Source of the DNA: an uncultured Saprospiraceae bacterium
Lineage (GTDB): Bacteria > Bacteroidota > Bacteroidia > Chitinophagales > Saprospiraceae
Reading direction: 5' to 3'
DNA length: 12,424 nucleotides
Assembly (NCBI GenBank): GCA_937864255.1
Contig: CALMIT010000351.1
Location: forward strand, 1-12,424
The translations under genes and the position numbers were made by a program. The notes beneath the pieces were generated by a model that made no database searches, was not told the origin of the DNA, and saw nothing but the letters and a program-made list of their open reading frames with translations. Positions 1 through 6,062 of the stretch are shown piece by piece; position 1 is the first letter of the stretch, and the number at the start of each line of letters is the position of its first letter.

Positions 1-896
1 CAAGTCATGTAAGTCAGGTAGCCTTTGATAGGTTTGCCTGGGTCAGTTATTTTTATTTTTTGGGTAAAAATGACCGGGCCTTCCACAAACTTTATCACGT
101 TGACGCCGAAGAGCGGATCCATTCCTTCCTTCTTTTTGCCTGACTCTTCCACTTTTCCGATGCGCTCGTAATGACTGCCGTTTTCAAATTCAAAAATCGT
201 GGGAACGGGGCCGTTGTCGGAAGTAAACTGTGAATAAATATTCCAGCCCTTTTGCAGGGTGGCAATAAATTTCACATTGTACTCCTGGTCAGATATTTTT
301 TCCGTTTCAAACGTAAATGAAACCGGACTGAGCAGCTTGTCATCTTTTGCAGGTTCCATCGCTTTTGGGGCGACTACTTCCGGCGCTGTTTTATCGTTCG
401 CCGCCGTAGCCTGGGTTTTTGTAGCTTCATTTTTTGCTGCGCCTTGTTTCAAAGTAAAACTGAAATCCACATCGGAAGGCGGGAGGCAGCGCTCGTGGTC
501 GCCGGTCATAAAAGTCAAAAAACCCGTGATGGGTTTGCTGTAATCGAGCACTTTGACGCGCTGTGTAAAAGTAACCGGACTGGCGATGTATTTGATCACA
601 TTGACGCCGAAAAGCGGGTCAACGCCTTCTTTCTTTTTTCCTTTTTCAAGTACGCCGCCGTTTCTTTCAAAATGCCGCCCCGGGTCAAATTCAAACGAAG
701 TAGGAACGGGGCCGTCGTCGGACGTGAATTGCGAATAAATCGTCCAGCCCTCTTTGATGGTGGCTGTGAAAATCAGGTCAAATTCGTCATTGCCGAGCGA
801 CTTGCTGTCAAAACTCCATTTTACCGGTTGAAGAATTTGTGCATTGGCGAGTGTTCCGAAAAAAAGTAAAAGGAACAACGTGGCGGCTTGCTTCAT
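1..896 (-). CDS. Secreted/membrane protein with tandem DsbD N-terminal domains (5' part only)
   Basis: 298 complete codons are visible and the C-terminus lies beyond the left edge. Residues 1-19 form a signal peptide (MKQAATLFLLLFFGTLANA, then Q). Two copies of the DsbD N-terminal (DsbD-alpha) immunoglobulin-like domain follow, at about 20-150 and 190-298, joined by an Ala/Lys/Pro-rich linker at about 151-188. Both carry the pattern GWxIYSQFTSD(D/N)GPVPT. In DsbD this periplasmic domain passes electrons from the membrane core to oxidised partners through a Cys pair. Domain 1 reads MTGDHERCLPP: Gly132 replaces the first Cys and Cys137 remains. Domain 2 stops at YLTYMT, and the next codon begins TG, so Cys is possible. 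The unseen part may be a CcdA-like membrane core plus thioredoxin, as in full DsbD, or may be absent. The downstream end of the neighbouring gene lies 147 nt upstream. No convincing promoter is seen; the best is CATTTTTG on the minus strand at 916-923, one mismatch from consensus. Confidence 0.85.
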   Translation of the reverse strand, partial: MKQAATLFLLLFFGTLANAQILQPVKWSFDSKSLGNDEFDLIFTATIKEGWTIYSQFTSDDGPVPTSFEFDPGRHFERNGGVLEKGKKKEGVDPLFGVNVIKYIASPVTFTQRVKVLDYSKPITGFLTFMTGDHERCLPPSDVDFSFTLKQGAAKNEATKTQATAANDKTAPEVVAPKAMEPAKDDKLLSPVSFTFETEKISDQEYNVKFIATLQKGWNIYSQFTSDNGPVPTIFEFENGSHYERIGKVEESGKKKEGMDPLFGVNVIKFVEGPVIFTQKIKITDPGKPIKGYLTYMT

Positions 897-1014
897 GTCT
901 ATTTTATTTTTGCAGCAAAAATGTGCGAAAAGTTATTTGTCGAAATGTGTGATTTGTCACTTTATAAAATGCGAAAGGCAGCAAGTTTTCTCCCACTGCC
1001 CCCCTTTTATCTGA

Positions 1015-1040
1015 ATTCCGGCCAGAGTCCGGAGTTTTTT
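1015..1040. terminator. Weak hairpin with T run between two dsbD-N genes
   Basis: TCCGG (1017-1021) and CCGGA (1029-1033) form a 5-bp stem with a 7-nt loop. On the plus strand it is followed by GTTTTTT. On the minus strand, where the genes lie, the stem follows an A run just after the stop codon of the single-domain dsbD-N gene and lacks a strong T tract. It may end that transcript inefficiently or stabilise its 3' end. The stem is short, so this is tentative. Confidence 0.35.
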
Positions 1041-1043
1041 AAA

Positions 1044-1493
1044 TTAATCCAAAACGAATGAAAAATCTACGTCGCGGGGCGGAAGACAACGCTCGTTGTC
1101 GCAGGTCATGAAGGTCAAAAATCCTTCAATCACGGTAGGTTTTCCGTCAGTAAACAGGTGTTGAGTAAAGACAACTCTGCCGTCCAGTTTTTTCAAAACC
1201 ATATCAAAAATTTCGTCGTATTCTTCTTTCAAATGACCATTTTCAGTCACTTCGTCCACCCATTCCACAGTGTGTGTTTCATTAAACTGGAAAGAAGTGG
1301 GAATGGGGCCTTCGTCGTAGCTGTTGAATTGAGAGTAAATAATCCAGCCGTCTTTGATGTCGGCGATGAAATGAATCAGGTATTCTTTTTCACCCTTTTT
1401 TTCTGTTTTGAAAGTCCAGTCCACCGGACTCAGTTGGGCGAAAATGGCGGTAGAAAAAGCGAAGAGCAAACCAAGTAAGAAAAGTTTTTTCAT
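1044..1493 (-). CDS. Secreted single-domain DsbD N-terminal-like protein
   Basis: A 149-aa protein. Residues 1-19 are a clear signal peptide (MKKLFLLGLLFAFSTAIFA, then Q), and the rest is one DsbD-alpha-type domain without membrane segments. It keeps the redox pair Cys131 and Cys136 in MTCDNERCLPP and shows GWIIYSQFNSYDEGPIPT, close to both domains of the neighbouring two-domain protein. The expected location is the periplasm, possibly as a soluble thiol-disulfide carrier or partner of a DsbD-like reductase. That role is inferred, because stand-alone members are uncharacterised to my knowledge. The frame opens 16 codons earlier (1541), but this ATG is preferred: it begins the signal peptide, and a -7-like element (1526-1533) lies inside the upstream extension. 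It is followed by the two-domain gene on the same strand. Confidence 0.88.
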   Translation of the reverse strand: MKKLFLLGLLFAFSTAIFAQLSPVDWTFKTEKKGEKEYLIHFIADIKDGWIIYSQFNSYDEGPIPTSFQFNETHTVEWVDEVTENGHLKEEYDEIFDMVLKKLDGRVVFTQHLFTDGKPTVIEGFLTFMTCDNERCLPPRDVDFSFVLD

Positions 1494-1525
1494 AATTACA
1501 CCGGATTTAATATTGATGAGGTTGG

Positions 1526-1533
1526 CAAAAATA
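1526..1533 (-). promoter_or_regulatory. Candidate -7 element of the single-domain dsbD-N gene
   Basis: The minus strand reads TATTTTTG, a full match to the Bacteroidota -7 consensus TAnnTTTG, 32 nt before the chosen ATG (1493). No -33 TTG is found at the usual distance. It supports the short start but is not proof of a promoter. Confidence 0.35.
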
Positions 1534-1614
1534 ATGCACAACGGTTCGTCGGGGTTGATTACACGTGAAAGAATAAGAAAAGTTTAACGCCCGCCGGCTC
1601 TTTAGTGAAATAAA

Positions 1615-2325
1615 TCAAACTGCGGGCACGGCCACCGAAGCGATGAGCGACTCAAATAAGCCGCGTCCGTCGCAATTACCCAAAACATTCTCCGAGGCTC
1701 TTTCCGGGTGCGGCATCATGCCGAATACGTTGCGTTTTTCATTACAAATGCCGGCGATGTTTTCCAGAGCGCCGTTGGGATTGGAGTTCGGCGTCACAGC
1801 GCCGGATTCGTCGCAGTATTTGAACAAAATTTGATCATTCGCGATAAGCGAACTGACAGTTTTTTCATCTGCAAAAAAGCGGCCTTCGGCGTGGGCGATA
1901 GGAATTTTGAGCGGTTTGTGCAGGTCAAGGTTGGAAGTTAGTGCGGTATTGCGCGTCTGTGGTTTTAAAAAAACATTTTTACAAATGAATTTTTGATTTT
2001 CATTGCGCAGCAAAACACCCGGCAACAAACCCGCCTCACACAGAATTTGAAAGCCGTTGCAAACGCCGAAAACAAACCCGCCTTTTCCCGCAAAATCTAT
2101 CACAGCCTGCATCACCGGCGACAAACGTGCGATGGCGCCCGCCCGCAGGTAATCGCCGTAAGAAAATCCGCCTGGCAGCACGATGCAATCGCCGACTTCA
2201 AAATCATCGAGGTGGGTTTCTTTATGCCACACTTTGCGCACTTCCTGTTTCATGACGCGGCGCAGTACGTGCACCATGTCGTCATCACAATTTGAGCCTG
2301 GAAAAACAACAACACCGAATTTCAT
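1615..2325 (-). CDS. purQ: Phosphoribosylformylglycinamidine synthase, glutaminase subunit PurQ
   Basis: A 236-aa class I glutamine amidotransferase, close to the usual size of small PurQ (about 225-235 aa). It supplies ammonia from glutamine to PurL for the fourth step of de novo purine synthesis (FGAR to FGAM) in the cytoplasm. Visible motifs are the N-terminal VVVFPGSNCDDD, the LPGGFSYGDYLRAGAIA segment, the nucleophile Cys89 in FGVCNGFQIL, and the His206/Glu208 pair in MMPHPERASE, so the catalytic triad is intact. The ATG at 2325 starts MKFGVVVFPG; a TTG two codons earlier is less likely. purL and purS are not in this window. The gene follows the DUF6427-like gene by 57 nt on the same strand, with a -7-like box in between, so it may be transcribed separately. 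Confidence 0.97.
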   Translation of the reverse strand: MKFGVVVFPGSNCDDDMVHVLRRVMKQEVRKVWHKETHLDDFEVGDCIVLPGGFSYGDYLRAGAIARLSPVMQAVIDFAGKGGFVFGVCNGFQILCEAGLLPGVLLRNENQKFICKNVFLKPQTRNTALTSNLDLHKPLKIPIAHAEGRFFADEKTVSSLIANDQILFKYCDESGAVTPNSNPNGALENIAGICNEKRNVFGMMPHPERASENVLGNCDGRGLFESLIASVAVPAV

Positions 2326-2354
2326 AATCAATATTTTTTGAAAAGTCCGACCGG

Positions 2355-2362
2355 CAAATTTA
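2355..2362 (-). promoter_or_regulatory. Candidate -7 element for purQ
   Basis: The minus strand reads TAAATTTG, matching TAnnTTTG, 29 nt before the purQ ATG in the short gap after the upstream gene. No TTG is seen at -33. No purine-responsive riboswitch or obvious operator is visible in the 57-nt gap. Confidence 0.4.
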
Positions 2363-2382
2363 CCGATTATTCTTTTCCGGTT

Positions 2383-3369
2383 TTACACGATTAATGGCAA
2401 AAACTGTATCAAAATGGCCAGAGCAAACCAAATGAGGTGGGTGCTTTCCGCCCATTTCGATTCTATATTTTGAAAATTCAGGGAAATGAAAATGCTCAAA
2501 GGCACAGTCACCATGAGCAGGTGATGGACGTTTGCGTTGGCGTGAAAAAAAATGCCCAAAGCCAAAAAACCGAGCATCCAGTATATCACCGAGATTTTTT
2601 TCTGAATCTGGATATTTTGTTTGATAAAATACTGGCGCGAACTGGCAATCGCCATCAGCAACAAAACGACCATAAGCCCGATGGTGAGGTACTCGTTCAG
2701 AATGCCGTAAAAGTTGAAATCAAAAAAGCCCGGACTTTCGCTCCAGTTTGCGCTGACAAATTCAGGCCACTGATCTGTCCAGAAATACCAGGCGCCGAGC
2801 AGCGCGTAGGGCGTCAAAAAACCCAGCAGCACCATCAACAATTCTTTTAACTTGAAAGCCCGCATGGAATTCAGGCTGATGATTGCCCACACTATCAGCC
2901 AGCAATACGAAAAGTAAAATAAACTGGCAACTCCGATCCAAAGTCCGACGTTGAAAATGGTATCGGCGCAGGACGGAACGCGGTATGTTTTGAGCATTTC
3001 CCAGAGGGAAAAAATGCAAAAAGTGTTGGCGAGCAAAATACCTGAAAGGGGTATAAAAACCGGGTTGGAAGAAACAATTAACAGGTAAAAAATGCCCGGA
3101 AACAAAGAAACCTCGCGCCCGATGCGGTTTTCTATGACCAATATTGACAACAGTGTAGCTTGCCCGGCCAGTAAAAAAATCACAAAAATTTCTTCCCACC
3201 AAAACGACTGTTCGAGCCAAAGTATGAAAGAATGACTCCACAATTCCGTGTCTTCCGGCAGGTCAGGGCGAAGTTCGGGCATAAAAATACCCGGAAGCCT
3301 GAGCAGCAGGGCGTACAGCAAAAACAAAATGGCAGTCGGCAGCTGATTAGTACGAAATAGGGATAACAC
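2383..3369 (-). CDS. Polytopic membrane protein, DUF6427-like
   Basis: A 328-aa hydrophobic protein with roughly eight to nine membrane segments. It starts LSLFRTNQLPTAILFLLY and has a conserved-looking acidic loop (PELRPDLPEDTELWS, about residues 31-45). The N-terminus, length and hydropathy resemble the Bacteroidota-restricted DUF6427 family, whose function is unknown. That assignment is from pattern memory, not a search. The start is GTG at 3369: an in-frame TAA lies three codons upstream, and the next ATG (residue 30) would remove the first membrane segment. A well-formed promoter (3407-3435) precedes it, so it is likely transcribed apart from pheT. It lies between pheT and purQ on the same strand, which gives no clear functional link. 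Confidence 0.82.
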   Translation of the reverse strand: MLSLFRTNQLPTAILFLLYALLLRLPGIFMPELRPDLPEDTELWSHSFILWLEQSFWWEEIFVIFLLAGQATLLSILVIENRIGREVSLFPGIFYLLIVSSNPVFIPLSGILLANTFCIFSLWEMLKTYRVPSCADTIFNVGLWIGVASLFYFSYCWLIVWAIISLNSMRAFKLKELLMVLLGFLTPYALLGAWYFWTDQWPEFVSANWSESPGFFDFNFYGILNEYLTIGLMVVLLLMAIASSRQYFIKQNIQIQKKISVIYWMLGFLALGIFFHANANVHHLLMVTVPLSIFISLNFQNIESKWAESTHLIWFALAILIQFLPLIV

Positions 3370-3406
3370 GAGTGCTTATAGGTTTTTATGCTTCGGTGCA
3401 ATGTGC

Positions 3407-3435
3407 CAAAGGTATCAATTTTTATCTTTTGCAAA
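3407..3435 (-). promoter_or_regulatory. Bacteroidota-type promoter of the DUF6427-like gene
   Basis: On the minus strand TTTG (3432-3435) is followed by 17 nt and then TACCTTTG (3407-3414). Both elements match the Bacteroidota -33/-7 pattern (TTTG and TAnnTTTG). It lies in the 83-nt gap after pheT, 38 nt before the GTG start. Confidence 0.65.
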
Positions 3436-3452
3436 TCCTGTCGGTTGCACTT

Positions 3453-5915
3453 CTATCGCCGGATCACTGCGCCCAGTTTCTGTTCGTATTCCTCGATCAA
3501 TTGATTGACGATCTTTTCCACTTCTTTGTCGTTGAGCGTCTTCTCGGCGTCTTCAAAAATAAAACTGACGGCGTAAGATTTTTTACCCTGCCCCAGTTTA
3601 TTTGCGTCCGTGAATACATCAAACAGATTCACCTCTTTCAATATTTTTTTACCCGTTTTGCGGGCGATGGTGGCGATGGCTTCAAACTGGATTTCACTAT
3701 TTACTACCAGCGCCAAATCCCTGCGCATACCCGGAAATTTATTCAGTTCGCTGAAAGTGGTTTTTTGTTTTTTCAGCGCTTTCAAAATATTTTCCCAATG
3801 CAGTTCGGCGTAAAAAACGGCATTTTTGATGTCCATTTTTTTCTGAATGCGCGGGTTCACTTTTCCAAATTCTGCCAAAATCTGCTCACCGCGGTGCAGG
3901 CGCAGAGCGTATTGAAAAACGTCTGACTGCACAGCCGTCTGCTGGAAACCGCCCAAACCGAGTCTGGCAAAAATATTTTCCACAAATCCTTTCAAAGTAA
4001 AATAGTCGGCATCGGCGTCAGATTTGTTTTTCCAACTTTCAGGCAGACGCTTCCCGCTCAGAAAAATCGTCAGGTAGGTTGACTCTGTGATCTGATCGAG
4101 GCTCAGCGTTTCCGCGCTTTTCCGGCGATATGTTTTGCCAAATTCAAACAGTTTCAAATCCGCATTTTGGCGATTCTGATTTCTCAAAATTGCCTCCAGC
4201 CCGCTGAAAAGCATGGTCGGGCGCATCACGTCCAACTGCACGGTTGAAGATTTGTTTACAAAAACCAGTTCGTCTTCGCTCACCGGCAAAATATAGCGGT
4301 AGTAGCGCGACTCGGAAAGTGAAAGCGCCATCATTTCATTCAGCCCCGCGGCTGCCAGCATATCCGAAATGGTCCGGCGCACCTGCTGTGGATCCGGTTT
4401 TTCGCCTATCACTATCGAACTTCTGATTTGCATCGGCATCGGCACATTATTGAGTCCGAAAACGCGCACAATTTCTTCGATGACGTCCGGCTCGCGCGTC
4501 ACGTCCGCTTTGCTGGTCGGTACCACCACGGTAAAATTTTTCTCCGTTTCGCCGATGTATTCCATGCCGAGCGCTTCCAGGATTTCCCTGATTTTGGGTT
4601 TTGGGATGGAGGCGCCGATGAGGCGATCCACATGCGCGTATTTTACTTCGACGGTTTTCGACTGTATTTTTTCGGGATAAATGTCCACGACTTCGGAGGC
4701 GACGGTAGCGCCGGCGAGTTCTTGCATCAGCAGCGCGGCTCTTTTGAGCGCCTCCACACAAATATTCGGGTCACTGCCTTTTTCAAAAACAAAAGCCGCG
4801 TCGGTGTGCAGGTTGTGTCTGATTTTGCTGCGGCGGATATATTTCGGGTTGAAATGTGCGGATTCGAGGAAAATATTCACGGTGTTTTCACTCACGCCCG
4901 AATTGATCCCGCCAAAAACTCCGCCGATGCACATACCTTTCGAGTCGCCGTCGCAAATCATCAAATCTTCGCCGTACAACTTGCGCTCCACCTCGTCGAG
5001 CGAGAGAAATTTTGTGCCTTCCGGCAAAGTTTTGACCAGTACTTTTTGACCGGCGATTTTGTCGTAATCAAAAGCGTGGAGCGGCTGCCCCATTTCGTGC
5101 AACACAAAATTGGTTATATCCACCACGTTGTTGATCGGTCGCACGCCGATGGCTTTCAGGCGATTTTTCAACCAATCCGGAGAGTCGCCGACTTTAATAT
5201 TTTTCAGACAGACGCCGGCGTAGCGGGGGCAGGCTTCTGTATTTTCCACTTTTACTTCGATGGGCAGGTCGTGGTTTTGAATTTTAAAACCGGAGGTATC
5301 CGGCAGTTTCAACCCGCCTTTTTTGTCAAAATTTATTTTTAAAGAAGCGGCCAAATCCCGCGCCACGCCGAGGTGATTGGTGGCGTCGGAGCGGTTTGGC
5401 GTCAGCCCGATTTCAAAAACCGTATCTTTTTCTATTTTGAAAAAATCGGCAGCCGGCGTGCCGGTTTTCGTGCCGGCGGGCAGCACGAGGATGCCGCTGT
5501 GGTCTTCGCCGAGACCGAGTTCGTCTTGCGCGCAAATCATTCCTTGAGAGAGTTCACCTTTGATTTTTTTTTCTTTCATAGTCATCGGCTCGCCCGAAAC
5601 CGGGTAGAGCGTGGCGCCGATGGTGGCGACCATTACTTTTTGTCCCGCGGCTACATTGGGCGCTCCGCACACGATTTGCAAAAGTTCGCTGCCGCCGGCG
5701 TCCACTTTTGTCAGCGACAACTTATCGGCGTTCGGATGCTTTTCGCAAACTTTCACCTCGCCCACGACCACGCCTTCGAGGCTGCCGCGCAGGCTTTCAA
5801 AAGGCTCGATTCCTTCCACTTCCAAACCCAAATCGGTCAGGATTTCGCCGATTTTTTCCGGGGCGAATCCTTCCAAATCAAGATATTGCCTCAGCCAGTT
5901 GAGGGATATTTTCAT
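3453..5915 (-). CDS. pheT: Phenylalanyl-tRNA synthetase beta subunit
   Basis: An 820-aa protein, the usual length for bacterial PheT. With PheS it forms the (alpha-beta)2 enzyme that charges tRNA-Phe in the cytoplasm. Domains in order: N-terminal MKISLNWLRQYLDL; the EMAP/tRNA-binding OB domain (about 40-150, with HPNADKLSLTKVDAG and VCGAPNVAAGQKV); the B3/B4 editing region (about 210-390, with NNVVDITNFVLHEMGQPLH and RRSKIRHNLHTDAAFVFEKG); B5 (about 400-475, with PDVIEEIVRVFGL); the catalytic-like core; and a C-terminal FDX-ACB anticodon-binding domain (FPGMRRDLALVV). The ATG at 5915 matches the conserved MKISLNWL start. pheS is not adjacent. Its leader holds a hairpin with a T run and a short Phe-containing ORF, which may be regulatory. 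It diverges from the TMTC-like gene across 147 nt. Confidence 0.98.
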   Translation of the reverse strand: MKISLNWLRQYLDLEGFAPEKIGEILTDLGLEVEGIEPFESLRGSLEGVVVGEVKVCEKHPNADKLSLTKVDAGGSELLQIVCGAPNVAAGQKVMVATIGATLYPVSGEPMTMKEKKIKGELSQGMICAQDELGLGEDHSGILVLPAGTKTGTPAADFFKIEKDTVFEIGLTPNRSDATNHLGVARDLAASLKINFDKKGGLKLPDTSGFKIQNHDLPIEVKVENTEACPRYAGVCLKNIKVGDSPDWLKNRLKAIGVRPINNVVDITNFVLHEMGQPLHAFDYDKIAGQKVLVKTLPEGTKFLSLDEVERKLYGEDLMICDGDSKGMCIGGVFGGINSGVSENTVNIFLESAHFNPKYIRRSKIRHNLHTDAAFVFEKGSDPNICVEALKRAALLMQELAGATVASEVVDIYPEKIQSKTVEVKYAHVDRLIGASIPKPKIREILEALGMEYIGETEKNFTVVVPTSKADVTREPDVIEEIVRVFGLNNVPMPMQIRSSIVIGEKPDPQQVRRTISDMLAAAGLNEMMALSLSESRYYRYILPVSEDELVFVNKSSTVQLDVMRPTMLFSGLEAILRNQNRQNADLKLFEFGKTYRRKSAETLSLDQITESTYLTIFLSGKRLPESWKNKSDADADYFTLKGFVENIFARLGLGGFQQTAVQSDVFQYALRLHRGEQILAEFGKVNPRIQKKMDIKNAVFYAELHWENILKALKKQKTTFSELNKFPGMRRDLALVVNSEIQFEAIATIARKTGKKILKEVNLFDVFTDANKLGQGKKSYAVSFIFEDAEKTLNDKEVEKIVNQLIEEYEQKLGAVIRR

Positions 5916-5937
5916 AAAAACCTGAATTTTCTTTATC

Positions 5938-5967
5938 AAAAAAGCTTTCCATTTTTAAAATGGAAGC
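5938..5967 (-). promoter_or_regulatory. Hairpin plus T run in the pheT leader (possible attenuator)
   Basis: On the minus strand GCTTCCATTTT pairs with AAAATGGAAAGC (11 bp with one bulged A and a very small AT loop), followed by TTTTTT at 5943-5938. This has the form of an intrinsic terminator but lies 23 nt upstream of the pheT start, with no minus-strand gene before it to terminate. The stem is mostly AT, so its strength is uncertain. Attenuation of pheT is one reading; 5'-end stabilisation is another. Confidence 0.4.
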
Positions 5968-5969
5968 GG

Positions 5970-5977
5970 CAAAGATA
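5970..5977 (-). promoter_or_regulatory. Candidate -7 element for pheT
   Basis: The minus strand reads TATCTTTG, a full match to TAnnTTTG, 54 nt before the pheT ATG. The nearest upstream TTG is 25 nt away, longer than usual. If used, transcription would start near 5963-5965, putting the leader hairpin at the very 5' end of the mRNA. Confidence 0.4.
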
Positions 5978-6062
5978 TGGATTTACCCTTTTCTGCATCC
6001 GGCAAAACTGTTTTAAAAAAGCAGCCTCGAAAATTGACCTAATTTTTGCATTGATCGGACGA

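Noticed and set aside
444..869. A 141-codon plus-strand frame over the two-domain dsbD-N gene
   Set aside because: It is antisense to a coding region with a signal peptide and conserved domain motifs.
1494..1541. 16-residue N-terminal extension of the single-domain DsbD-N protein
   Set aside because: It would place sequence before a textbook signal peptide, and it contains a -7-like promoter element.
2762..3241. A 159-codon minus-strand open frame in another phase inside the membrane-protein gene
   Set aside because: It is an alternate-frame shadow of the DUF6427-like gene; the hydrophobic frame explains the region.
4428..5342. A 304-codon open frame on the plus strand
   Set aside because: It is fully antisense to pheT, whose motifs are unambiguous, and its translation shows no recognisable family.
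5373..6062. N-terminal extension of the TMTC-like protein back to 5373
   Set aside because: It is antisense to the start of pheT and its leader. The extension has no domain, and the family-like sequence begins after 6063.
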